Below, piece by piece: positions 9,143 to 17,033 of a DNA stretch of 43,151 nucleotides (the first letter of the stretch is position 1; every line of letters begins with the position of its first letter). The DNA comes from Paracidovorax citrulli. Its GTDB lineage: Bacteria; Pseudomonadota; Gammaproteobacteria; Burkholderiales; Burkholderiaceae_C. The position numbers and the translations under genes were made by a program. The stretch lies in the NCBI RefSeq assembly GCF_900100305.1, contig NZ_FNEY01000038.1, forward strand, positions 1-43,151. The letters run 5' to 3'. The notes under the pieces were generated by a model, which worked only from the letters and a program-made list of their open reading frames with translations, had not been told where the DNA came from and made no database searches.

Positions 9143-11139
9143 GCGGGTGCGATGCCCAGCAGGGCCTGCCGCCGCTGCTGCAGCGCGCGGTACTTCTCGA
9201 GCGCGGACGGATCGGTCGCCGCCTGCAGGATGAGTTCCTTCTCCTGGCGCTTGATGTCTTCCATGAGCATGCGGTCGAGCAGGTCGCGCAGTTCGCTCCG
9301 CAGCTCGGCCGCGTCGCCCTCGGTCTGGGCGTGCGAACCGGTCATCACCCGCACCGCCAACGCCTCCGCGTCGTGTCCGCGCAGGCTCTCGCGCAGCACG
9401 GCCCAGGCCTGCGGACCATGCTCGTGCCACTGCGCCTCCAGCCAGGTGAAGAGGGGGCCGTGGGGTGCGGGCTGGGCGCAGAGCGTGGCGTGGTCCTCGT
9501 GCGAGAGGTCTTCCAGGAATTCCATGTGCGACAGCAACAGCCGCGCTGCGTGGTCGTCGCGTCCCGCGGCGGGCGTGGACGGCAGGCGCGGCTGGGGCGG
9601 GCGCTCGTCGCGGTCGCGCCAGCGGCCCTTCTTCCAGTCGCCTCCGCCTCCGCCGCTGCCCTTTCGCCAGGGCTGCCTGGAGCCCGAGGAGGCCGCCGGG
9701 GCGTGGCCGTAGCCGTCATCCCCAGGGGGCGCCCAGCCGCCGCCGTCGCGCGGGCCGCCCCAGGGCGGGGCCTCGTCGTAGGCCGGCGCGCCGGTGGGCG
9801 CGGAGCCACCGGCGGCCTGCCGGCCACCGCCGGCCGGGTGCGCCGGTGCGGCCCAGAGCTCCGAGAGGTCGCTGGCCGCGAGCTGGGCCAGTTCCGCCAG
9901 CTCGCCCAGCAACTGGCGCTTGAGTGCGCCGTCGGGCAGGGCGGTCCACAGCGGCCGGGCGTTCGCCGCCATGCGGGCGCGGCCTTCCGCCAGACCCAGG
10001 TCGCAGCCCTCGCCGACGACCTCCACCAGGAAGCGGCTCAGCGGCATGGCGCCCTGCACGTGCCGCGCGAACGCGTCGGTGCCATGGGCACGCACGAAGC
10101 TGTCGGGGTCGTGCTCGGCGGGCAGGAACAGGAACTTCACGCTGCGCGTATCCGTGGCGTAGGGCAGGGCGCCGTCGAGCGCCTTGCGCGCCGCGCGCCG
10201 GCCCGCCGCGTCGCCGTCGAAGCTGAAGACCACCGTGTCGGTGAAGCGGAAGAGCTTGTGGACGTGGTCCGGCGTACAGGCCGTGCCCAGCGTGGCGACG
10301 GCGTTCGGAAAGCCCAACTGGGCCAGCGCGACCACGTCCATGTAGCCTTCGGTGACGAGCGCGTAGCCGTGCTCGCGGATGGCGGCGCGCGCCTCGAACA
10401 GGCCGTAGAGCTCGCGCCCCTTGTGGAAGACGGGGGTCTCGGGCGAGTTGAGGTACTTGGGCTTGTCGTCGCCCAGCACCCGGCCCCCGAAGCCGATGCA
10501 TTCGCCCTTCACGTTGCGGATCGGGAACATCACCCGGTCGCGGAAACGGTCGTAGCGCTTGCCGTCTTCCTCGTTCACGATCACCAGGCCGCTCTCGTGC
10601 AGCAGCGGGTTGTCGTACTCGGGGAACACGCTGGCGAGCGACCGCCAGCCCTCGGGCGCATAGCCCAGGCCGTAGCGCTTGGCGACCGCCCCGGACACGC
10701 CGCGCCCCTTGAAGTACGCGATGGCGCGCTGCGACTCGCGCAGGTGGCGGCGGTAGGCCTCGCCCGCCTTCTCCAGCACGTCGGTGAGGGTGGCCTGCTT
10801 CTGGCGCTGCGCCGCCGCACGCTCGCGCTCCTGCGGCGAGACATCGTCCTGCGGCACCTGCAGGCCCACCTGCTGGGCCAGGTCCTGCACGGCTTCCACG
10901 AAGCCCATGCCCGCATGCTCCATCAGGAAGCTGATCGCATTGCCATTCTTGCCGCAGCCGAAGCAGTGGTAGAACTGCTTGGACGGGCTGACGCTGAACG
11001 AGGGCGACTTCTCGCCGTGGAAGGGGCACAGCCCCATGAAGTTGGCCCCGCCCTTCTTGAGCTGCACGTAGCGCCCGACGACATCGACCACATCGACGCG
11101 CGAAAGCAACTCCTGGATGAAGGACTGGGGGATGGACAC
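9115..11139 (-). CDS. dnaG: DNA primase DnaG
   Basis: DnaG makes the RNA primers for DNA replication and works with the DnaB helicase. The 674-residue protein begins with a CHC2 zinc-binding domain with ligands C38, H41, C59 and C62. The RNA polymerase core follows with its TOPRIM part, showing the motifs EGYMD, FDGDAAGRRA and EHDPDSF. A Gly/Pro/Arg-rich, probably disordered linker of about 100 residues (roughly 430-530) leads to the C-terminal helicase-binding helices. E. coli DnaG is 581 residues, so the linker accounts for the extra length. In many proteobacteria rpsU and a GatB/YqeY gene precede dnaG; here an EAL gene diverges instead. rpoD follows on the same strand, separated by 234 bases. 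Confidence 0.96.
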   Translation of the reverse strand: MSIPQSFIQELLSRVDVVDVVGRYVQLKKGGANFMGLCPFHGEKSPSFSVSPSKQFYHCFGCGKNGNAISFLMEHAGMGFVEAVQDLAQQVGLQVPQDDVSPQERERAAAQRQKQATLTDVLEKAGEAYRRHLRESQRAIAYFKGRGVSGAVAKRYGLGYAPEGWRSLASVFPEYDNPLLHESGLVIVNEEDGKRYDRFRDRVMFPIRNVKGECIGFGGRVLGDDKPKYLNSPETPVFHKGRELYGLFEARAAIREHGYALVTEGYMDVVALAQLGFPNAVATLGTACTPDHVHKLFRFTDTVVFSFDGDAAGRRAARKALDGALPYATDTRSVKFLFLPAEHDPDSFVRAHGTDAFARHVQGAMPLSRFLVEVVGEGCDLGLAEGRARMAANARPLWTALPDGALKRQLLGELAELAQLAASDLSELWAAPAHPAGGGRQAAGGSAPTGAPAYDEAPPWGGPRDGGGWAPPGDDGYGHAPAASSGSRQPWRKGSGGGGGDWKKGRWRDRDERPPQPRLPSTPAAGRDDHAARLLLSHMEFLEDLSHEDHATLCAQPAPHGPLFTWLEAQWHEHGPQAWAVLRESLRGHDAEALAVRVMTGSHAQTEGDAAELRSELRDLLDRMLMEDIKRQEKELILQAATDPSALEKYRALQQRRQALLGIAPANLKKAGGL

Positions 11140-11382
11140 GCGGGGATTTTCGCCGGAATGCCGCCGGGCAGTCCCGTCGGGTGATGAACGCGATCGAACG
11201 GTAGCTGAAAATCGCTACCGTGTGTGGCGCAAGCCACTTCGGTGCCGCGAAGTGTGGTGAGCGGCAGCCGCGCGGGCTTTTGCGTAGGACGCCACCGCTT
11301 GCTGCGGCCCCGGCGCGCGCACGGGCGCGTGGCTGCACTAAGCTTTCTTCTGGCAACTTCCGGGAACGCTCCCCTGACTTCC

Positions 11383-12297
11383 ATGCACGCGCCAGCCCCT
11401 TCCGCTCCCGCCTGCTCCGCGTGCCGCAACGGCGCTGCGGAACTGGATTTCGACTTCACCATGGCTTTCCAGCCCATCGTGGACCTGCGCCATGGTGGCA
11501 GCGTGTTCGCCTACGAGGCGCTGGTGCGCGGCACGGACGGCAGCCCGGCTGCTTCGGTGCTGGCCCGCGTGAACGACGGCAACCGCTATGCATTCGACCA
11601 GGCCTGCCGGGTGCGGGCGGTGGAGCTGGCCGCCCGGCTGGGCATCGACTGCCGGTTGAGCATCAACTTCCTGCCCAACGCGGTGTACCAGCCGGAGGCC
11701 TGCATCCGGGTCACCCTCGAGGCCGCGCGACGCTGCGGATTTCCGGTCGAGCGCATCATCTTCGAGGTGGCGGAGCACGAGAACGCCCATGACCGCGAAC
11801 ACCTCAACCGCATCCTGCGCGCCTACCGGCGCCAGGGCCTGCGAACGGCCATCGACGATTTCGGTGCCGGCTATGCGGGGCTGGGGCTGCTGGCGGACTT
11901 CCAGCCCGACATGCTGAAGATCGACATGGCGCTGGTGCGCGGCATCGGCGCCGACCCGGTACGCCAGGCGATTGCCCGCGGCGTGGTCTCGATGGGCGAG
12001 GCGCTGGGCATCGCGGTGATCGCCGAGGGCGTGGAAACCGAGGACGAGCTCCGTCCCCTGCGGGCCATGGGCGTCCACTTGTACCAGGGCTATCTCTTCG
12101 CGCGCCCGGCGCTGGAAGCGCTGCCGGACGTGCAATGGCCCCAGGGCGCGGGCTTCGGGACGGGCCCCGGCGATGCCGCGGAGGCGCTGCCTGGCGGTGC
12201 GGGGGGCACTGGCGCGCCACCGGCAGCGCTGCGCGCGATGCCCGGTGCGCGGGCACGCGGCGGCGCGGGCATGTCGCTGGGATTCGGGCCCGGCTGA
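11383..12297 (+). CDS. Stand-alone EAL-domain c-di-GMP phosphodiesterase
   Basis: The 304-residue protein consists almost entirely of an EAL domain, which hydrolyses the second messenger cyclic di-GMP to pGpG in the cytoplasm. The catalytic set is intact: E45 (YEALVRG), the Asn in SINFLP, the FEVAEHE glutamates, D158-D159 (DDFGAGY), K179 (LKID), E215 (AEGVE) and the QGYLFARP motif. The only extra element is a short N-terminus with a CSAC cysteine pair, a possible metal or redox site. The C-terminal ~45 residues are Gly/Ala-rich. ATG 11383 was chosen because the domain begins about 25 residues later; the frame is open further upstream. It diverges from dnaG and converges with the TRAP gene, so it is transcribed alone. 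Confidence 0.9.
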   Translation: MHAPAPSAPACSACRNGAAELDFDFTMAFQPIVDLRHGGSVFAYEALVRGTDGSPAASVLARVNDGNRYAFDQACRVRAVELAARLGIDCRLSINFLPNAVYQPEACIRVTLEAARRCGFPVERIIFEVAEHENAHDREHLNRILRAYRRQGLRTAIDDFGAGYAGLGLLADFQPDMLKIDMALVRGIGADPVRQAIARGVVSMGEALGIAVIAEGVETEDELRPLRAMGVHLYQGYLFARPALEALPDVQWPQGAGFGTGPGDAAEALPGGAGGTGAPPAALRAMPGARARGGAGMSLGFGPG

Positions 12298-12306
12298 GCC
12301 CACCCG

Positions 12307-13287
12307 TCACTGGTTGGAGATGATGGTGAGCAGGTCGCCCCGCACATCGGGGTTGTCGGTGTACTTCTTGTAGAGCGGCGCCATGCGGCGCACGTAGGGC
12401 GAGAAGTCTGCCACGTGGACGAACTGCACGCCTTCCTTGGCCAGGGCGGTGCGGGCCGCGAGTTCCCGCTTTTCCCAGAGGCCGCGCATCAGCAGCGCTG
12501 AGTCCTTGCCGGCCTTCAGGAACACCTTGCGGTCCTCCTCGTTCAGGCGGTTCCACAGCTGGGTGGACACCACCAGCGCCTCGGGCGCGATGATGTGCTG
12601 GTCCAGCAGCATGTATTTCGCCAGCTTGTACTGGCCGGTGGACTCGTACGAGACGATATTGCCTTCCGCGCAGTCGATCCTGCCGGCGCGGAAGCTCTCA
12701 GGCACTTCCTTGTAGGGCACGACCACCGGCGTGGCGCCCAGCAGCTTCACCATCTCGATGTGCGAATCGACCTGCTGCACGCGGATGCGCAGCCCCGCCA
12801 GGTCCTCGCGGCGGGTGATGGGCTTGTCGGCGCAATAGAACGAGCGGGCGCCGCCGTTGTACCAGCCCAGCACGACGTAGCCGGACGCCTTGAGCTTTTC
12901 CGCGAGCCGCTCGCCCATCGGGCCGTCCAGGTAGCGGAACATGTGCGTGGCGCTGCTGAACAGGAAGGGCAGGTTGAAGGCCTGCAGCGGCGGCACCGCT
13001 TCCGCGAGCGGGCCCAAGTTGAACTCCGCGACATCGATCTCGCCGGCCTTGAGCATCTGCACTGCCTTGGACTGGTCGCCCAGGACGGCATCGGAGAAGA
13101 TCTGGATCTGGTGGCGGCCCTGGGTGCCGGCCTGCACTTCGGCGGCGAAGCTCTTCATCGCCTCGGTGACCGGATAGCCGTCGGGATGGATGTTCCATGC
13201 CCGCAGCGGCGCGGTGGTCTGGCTGGTGGCGGGCGTTGCCCAGAACGCCAGCACGGTGGCGAATGCTGCCCAGAAATGCTTGCCCAT
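12307..13287 (-). CDS. TRAP transporter solute-binding protein, DctP family
   Basis: This periplasmic protein captures organic acids, or related carboxylated substrates, for a TRAP transporter. It has 326 residues. ATG 13287 was chosen because it yields a clear Sec signal peptide (MGKHFWAAFATVLAFW..TSQ). The mature part shows typical DctP-fold segments: AEVQAGTQGRHQIQIF near the start, and LRIRVQQVDSHIEMVKLLG, in which the conserved arginine binds the substrate carboxylate. No DctQ or DctM membrane subunit is adjacent, so the partner permease must be encoded elsewhere. It converges with the EAL gene with only nine bases between stops and shows no intrinsic terminator. The specific substrate cannot be told. 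Confidence 0.88.
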   Translation of the reverse strand: MGKHFWAAFATVLAFWATPATSQTTAPLRAWNIHPDGYPVTEAMKSFAAEVQAGTQGRHQIQIFSDAVLGDQSKAVQMLKAGEIDVAEFNLGPLAEAVPPLQAFNLPFLFSSATHMFRYLDGPMGERLAEKLKASGYVVLGWYNGGARSFYCADKPITRREDLAGLRIRVQQVDSHIEMVKLLGATPVVVPYKEVPESFRAGRIDCAEGNIVSYESTGQYKLAKYMLLDQHIIAPEALVVSTQLWNRLNEEDRKVFLKAGKDSALLMRGLWEKRELAARTALAKEGVQFVHVADFSPYVRRMAPLYKKYTDNPDVRGDLLTIISNQ

Positions 13288-13508
13288 GTGTTTTCCCCGT
13301 CCTCGCGAAAATTGGTTCGTGGCCCAGACTGGCTGCGGAGGCAGCCGCCGTGTCGCCATCGCCCAGCATTCTCCGGGTGGCTCTTCCGTGGAAGCAAGCG
13401 ATTTCCAGGCGGGCATGCACCGCCGAAACCACAGCCCCGCCGCGCGGGGGCTTGGCGCTGCGCACGCAATGTGCTAGTCCGGCCGTGCCCGATGGGCCGC
13501 ATGGCCGC

Positions 13509-15338
13509 TCAGTCGCCCATCACGATGCCCTCGCGGCGCGGATCGGCGCCGCCCAGCCACATCGGCTGGCCGTGCACGTTGGCGCGGGTGATGGCCTGCA
13601 GCCCGCTGGTCATGTTCATCTCGCGCACCTCGGCGCCGCGCGTGCGCAGCTGCTCCACGGTGGAGGGCAGGAAGCGCTTTTCCTCCAGCATGGTGGGGCC
13701 GTTGAGGTTGCCGAAGTTCGGCAGGTTGATGGCCTGCTGCGGAGTCAGCCCCCAGTTGAAGATGCCGTACAGCGTCTTGGCGGTGTAGTGGATGATGAGC
13801 GCGCCGCCCGGGCTGCCGCCGCTCATCGCGAGCTGGCCGGTGGCCTTGTCGAAGACCAGGGTCGGGGCCATGGAGGAGCGGGGGCGCTTGCCGGGTTCCA
13901 CGCGGTTCGCGATGGGCCGGCCGGCCGCGTCGCGGGGCGCGAAGCTGAAGTCGGTCAGCTCGTTGTTCAGCAGGAAGCCCTTGACCATCTGGCGGGAACC
14001 GAACTGGTCCTCGATGGTCGTCGTCATCGCCACGGCATTGCCACGGGCGTCCACCACGCTGATGTGGCTGGTGCCGTGCTCGATCTGGTCGGGCATCGGC
14101 GCCAGGGCCGTCCTCGCGGCCCCCGGCGTGCCGGGCTGGGCCACCTTCAGGCTCTGCGGGCCGATGAGGCGCGCGCGCTGCGCCAGATAGGCGGGGTCCA
14201 CCAGGCTCGACCAGCTGCCCGCCGGCGGCTGCACGAAGTCCGGATCGGCCACGTAGAGCCCGCGGTCGGCGAAGGCCAGGCGCGCGGCCTCGTTGTAGTA
14301 GTAGAGCCAGTCGGCGCCGGGCTGCAGGTCCTGGGGCCCGTTCGGGCCGGCCTGCAGCGGCATGCCGGCCGCGGGCGTCTGCTGCAGGATGCCGAGGATC
14401 TGCGCCACGGCGATCGCTCCCGAGCCGGGCGGCGGAAAGCCGCACATGCGGTAGGCGTGGGCCGCCACGGCGTAGTCGCTGCACAGCGCTTCGCGCTTCT
14501 TCGGCTGGTAGCCCGCCAGGTCCGCCAGGCTCAGTTGGCCGGGATTCGTCGGATGGCCCTGCACCTTGGCCACGATGGCCTGGGCGACCTCGCCCTCCAG
14601 CAGCGCCCTGGAGCCGTTCTGCGCGATGGCCCGCAGGACGGCCGCGAGCTCGGGATTGCGCAGTACGTGCCCCACGGGCCAGGGCTTGCCCGCGGGATCG
14701 AAGAAGTAGGCCCGCGCGGCCGGGTCCTGCGCCAGGTATTTCTCGTTGGCGAGCAGGCTGTGGAGCCGGGCGCTCACCTTGAAGCCGCCTTCGGCCAGCC
14801 GGATGGCGGGCTCGAACAGTTGTGCCCAGGGCAGCACCCCATGCTCGCGGTGCGCCATCTCCAGCATGCGCACCGCGCCGGGCACGCCGACCGAGCGGCC
14901 GCCGACCACGCCGTCGTAGAACGGCACAGGCTTGCCGTCCCGGCCGAGGAACAGGTTCTCGTTGGCGGCGGCGGGGGCGGTTTCGCGCCCGTCGTACGCT
15001 TCCACCTTGCTGCCCGCGGCATGCAGCAGGAAGGCGCCGCCGCCGATGCCGCTGGACTGGGGTTCGACCAGCGCGAGCACCATCTGCACCGCGATGGCCG
15101 CGTCGATGGCCGAACCTCCGGCCTTGAGCACCTGGTAGCCCGCATCGGTGGCCAGCGGATTGGCCGCGGCGACCGCGAACTGGCGCGTGGCCCAGCCGGG
15201 CTTCTCCATGTATCCCGAAGACCCTTCGGGCTGGTCCGGCACCGAGTAGGCGAGTTGCGGGGCGGTGGAGCAGGCGGCCAGCAGGGCCGTGGCGGCGGCC
15301 AGGGCCAGGGCGGTGCGGCGGGTGGACGGGAACTTCAT
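13509..15338 (-). CDS. ggt: Gamma-glutamyltransferase (gamma-glutamyltranspeptidase), probable lipoprotein
   Basis: This Ntn-hydrolase splits glutathione and other gamma-glutamyl compounds in the periplasm. It is made as a precursor that cleaves itself before a catalytic threonine. The 609-residue frame begins with a signal ending in the lipobox LLAAC (Cys23), so it is probably membrane-anchored. The substrate-binding arginine is in DGRETAP (R118). The autocleavage and nucleophile Thr is T423 in GTSHISVVD, which aligns with TTHYSVVD of E. coli. The small subunit has the GGSPGG motif. The start at 15338 gives a good signal peptide; a longer frame upstream does not. The downstream TRAP gene is 221 bases away and may have its own promoter. 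Confidence 0.93.
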   Translation of the reverse strand: MKFPSTRRTALALAAATALLAACSTAPQLAYSVPDQPEGSSGYMEKPGWATRQFAVAAANPLATDAGYQVLKAGGSAIDAAIAVQMVLALVEPQSSGIGGGAFLLHAAGSKVEAYDGRETAPAAANENLFLGRDGKPVPFYDGVVGGRSVGVPGAVRMLEMAHREHGVLPWAQLFEPAIRLAEGGFKVSARLHSLLANEKYLAQDPAARAYFFDPAGKPWPVGHVLRNPELAAVLRAIAQNGSRALLEGEVAQAIVAKVQGHPTNPGQLSLADLAGYQPKKREALCSDYAVAAHAYRMCGFPPPGSGAIAVAQILGILQQTPAAGMPLQAGPNGPQDLQPGADWLYYYNEAARLAFADRGLYVADPDFVQPPAGSWSSLVDPAYLAQRARLIGPQSLKVAQPGTPGAARTALAPMPDQIEHGTSHISVVDARGNAVAMTTTIEDQFGSRQMVKGFLLNNELTDFSFAPRDAAGRPIANRVEPGKRPRSSMAPTLVFDKATGQLAMSGGSPGGALIIHYTAKTLYGIFNWGLTPQQAINLPNFGNLNGPTMLEEKRFLPSTVEQLRTRGAEVREMNMTSGLQAITRANVHGQPMWLGGADPRREGIVMGD

Positions 15339-15443
15339 GCGGGTACGCCTCCTTCGCGTCGTGCAGTGGAATGATCTCGGGGTAACGCCGCGCATCCTAT
15401 CGGCCCGCCCCGGCCCGTGGCGGCTTTGTTACAAGCGGGTACG

Positions 15444-17033
15444 TCAGTCCCGTACCGGGCCCGGACGGCGGTCTTCCACCACGAAGCGTGCCAGGGTGGA
15501 GCAGGCGCTGTCGGGCCGCAGCGGGTCGTCCACCGTCCGCAGCACCGTGGTCCAGCGCTGCGGCGTGACGTCGGCCAGGCCCCAGCCGCGCAGGTCGCCG
15601 CGCGCCAGCAGCACGTGGGGGTTGAGCCGCGCGACGGCGTCCACCCGGTCCTGCGTGGTGCCCGCCCGCGAGCTGATGGAGGTGCCGCAGAACTCGCTGG
15701 CCAGCACGGGGCCGTCCGGCGCGGGGCCCCGTACCTCGCAGACGTAGTTCTGGTGGATGTCCCCGCCGAGGAACACGGTATTGCGCGGCGCCCTGCCCGC
15801 GAGGGAGGCGAGCAACCGTTCGCGCGCCGCGGGATAGCCGTCCCAACTGTCGGTGCCCTGCCGTCCGGAGGGCGCGCGGCGCGGCGAGAACAGCGTCTGC
15901 TGCGCGATCACGCTCCAGCGTGGGGTGCTTCCGTCGCCGGCTGGCGCGGCATCTTCCGCCAGCCCGGCATCCAGCCAGCGCTCCTGGTCCATGCCGAGAA
16001 AGCTGCGCGCCGGATCCGCCAGCTCTGCGCATGTGGCGGGCAGCACCGAACCCGCACCGCCTGAGCCCTGCGGGCGGCAGGCCTGGCGGCTGCGGAACTG
16101 GCGCGCGTCGAGCAGGTGCAGGCGTGCCAGCCGTCCCCAGGCGAGGCGCCGGCACAGCTGCAGGCCGCCGAAGCCGCCGCCGGCCTGCAGCGTCGCCGCG
16201 CGCAGCGGCATGTGCTCGTAGAACGCCTGGTAGGCCGCGGCCCGCAGGTCGGCGAAGGCGGCCTCCGGCTCCCGCCCCGACAGCCCGGCGTAGTCGTTCT
16301 CCACCTCATGGTCGTCCCAGGTCACGGCCCAGGGGGCTGCGGCATGGGCCGCCTGCAGGGCCGCGTCGCTGCGGTGCAGCGCATAGCGGTCGCGGAAGTC
16401 GGCCAGCGTCCGCGCGTGGCGCAGCGCATGCACGCGCGCCAGGCCCGCCGGATCGGCGGGGCTCGCGTATTCGTAGATGTAGTCGCCCAGGAACAGCACG
16501 AGGTCGGGCGCATGGCGGCAGACGTCGTTCCATGCGGCGTAATGCCCGTGCTCCCAGCGCTGGCACGAGGCGAACCCCAGGCGCAGATGCGGCCTCGGGT
16601 CCGCGAGGGATGGCGCGGTGCGCGTGCGGCCCGTGGGGCTCGCGGCGTCGCCATGCAGGAAACGGTAGAAATACCAGCGCCCCGGCTCCAGCCCGCGCAG
16701 TTCCACGTGCACGCTGTGCGCCAGCTCCGGCAGGGCCGTGGCCGTGCCCCGGCGCACGATGCGGCCGAACCGGTCGTCGTGCGCCAGCTCCCAGCGCACC
16801 GTCGCCGGGCCGGCCGCGCCGCCGGGCTCCGGCGGCATCAGCCGGGTCCAGAGCACGAAGCCGTCGGGTGCCGGGTCTCCGCTCGCCACGCCGAGCGCGA
16901 ACGGGTCGTTGCCCCAGCCGGGTGAGGACCATGCCCAGCGGGGCAGGGCGCCGGGCACCGCCAGCGCGGCGGCGAGCCGCAGCAGCGTGCGGCGGTCCGG
17001 GGCGTGCCGGGCCGGGTCAGGCCGCCATGACAC
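15444..17033 (-). CDS. PhoD-like alkaline phosphatase/phosphodiesterase, Tat-exported
   Basis: The 529-residue protein belongs to the PhoD family of metal-dependent phosphatases that release phosphate from phosphodiesters outside the cytoplasm. The N-terminus carries a twin-arginine signal (DRRTLLRLAAAL, R14-R15). Metal-site segments include LGFASCQRWEHG, LFLGDYIYEY, TWDDHEVENDY and LGGDIHQNYV. Its GTG start at 17033 overlaps the end of the preceding diguanylate cyclase gene by 17 bases, suggesting translational coupling. Phosphate-starvation control is usual in the family, but I saw no clear Pho box. Substrate and the precise start are uncertain; the family is not. Confidence 0.9.
   Translation of the reverse strand: MSWRPDPARHAPDRRTLLRLAAALAVPGALPRWAWSSPGWGNDPFALGVASGDPAPDGFVLWTRLMPPEPGGAAGPATVRWELAHDDRFGRIVRRGTATALPELAHSVHVELRGLEPGRWYFYRFLHGDAASPTGRTRTAPSLADPRPHLRLGFASCQRWEHGHYAAWNDVCRHAPDLVLFLGDYIYEYASPADPAGLARVHALRHARTLADFRDRYALHRSDAALQAAHAAAPWAVTWDDHEVENDYAGLSGREPEAAFADLRAAAYQAFYEHMPLRAATLQAGGGFGGLQLCRRLAWGRLARLHLLDARQFRSRQACRPQGSGGAGSVLPATCAELADPARSFLGMDQERWLDAGLAEDAAPAGDGSTPRWSVIAQQTLFSPRRAPSGRQGTDSWDGYPAARERLLASLAGRAPRNTVFLGGDIHQNYVCEVRGPAPDGPVLASEFCGTSISSRAGTTQDRVDAVARLNPHVLLARGDLRGWGLADVTPQRWTTVLRTVDDPLRPDSACSTLARFVVEDRRPGPVRD

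Noticed and set aside
13197-15374. A 725-codon plus-strand frame antisense to the gamma-glutamyltransferase
   Set aside because: Antisense shadow: low-complexity His/Arg/Gly composition, while the minus-strand frame has all catalytic motifs.
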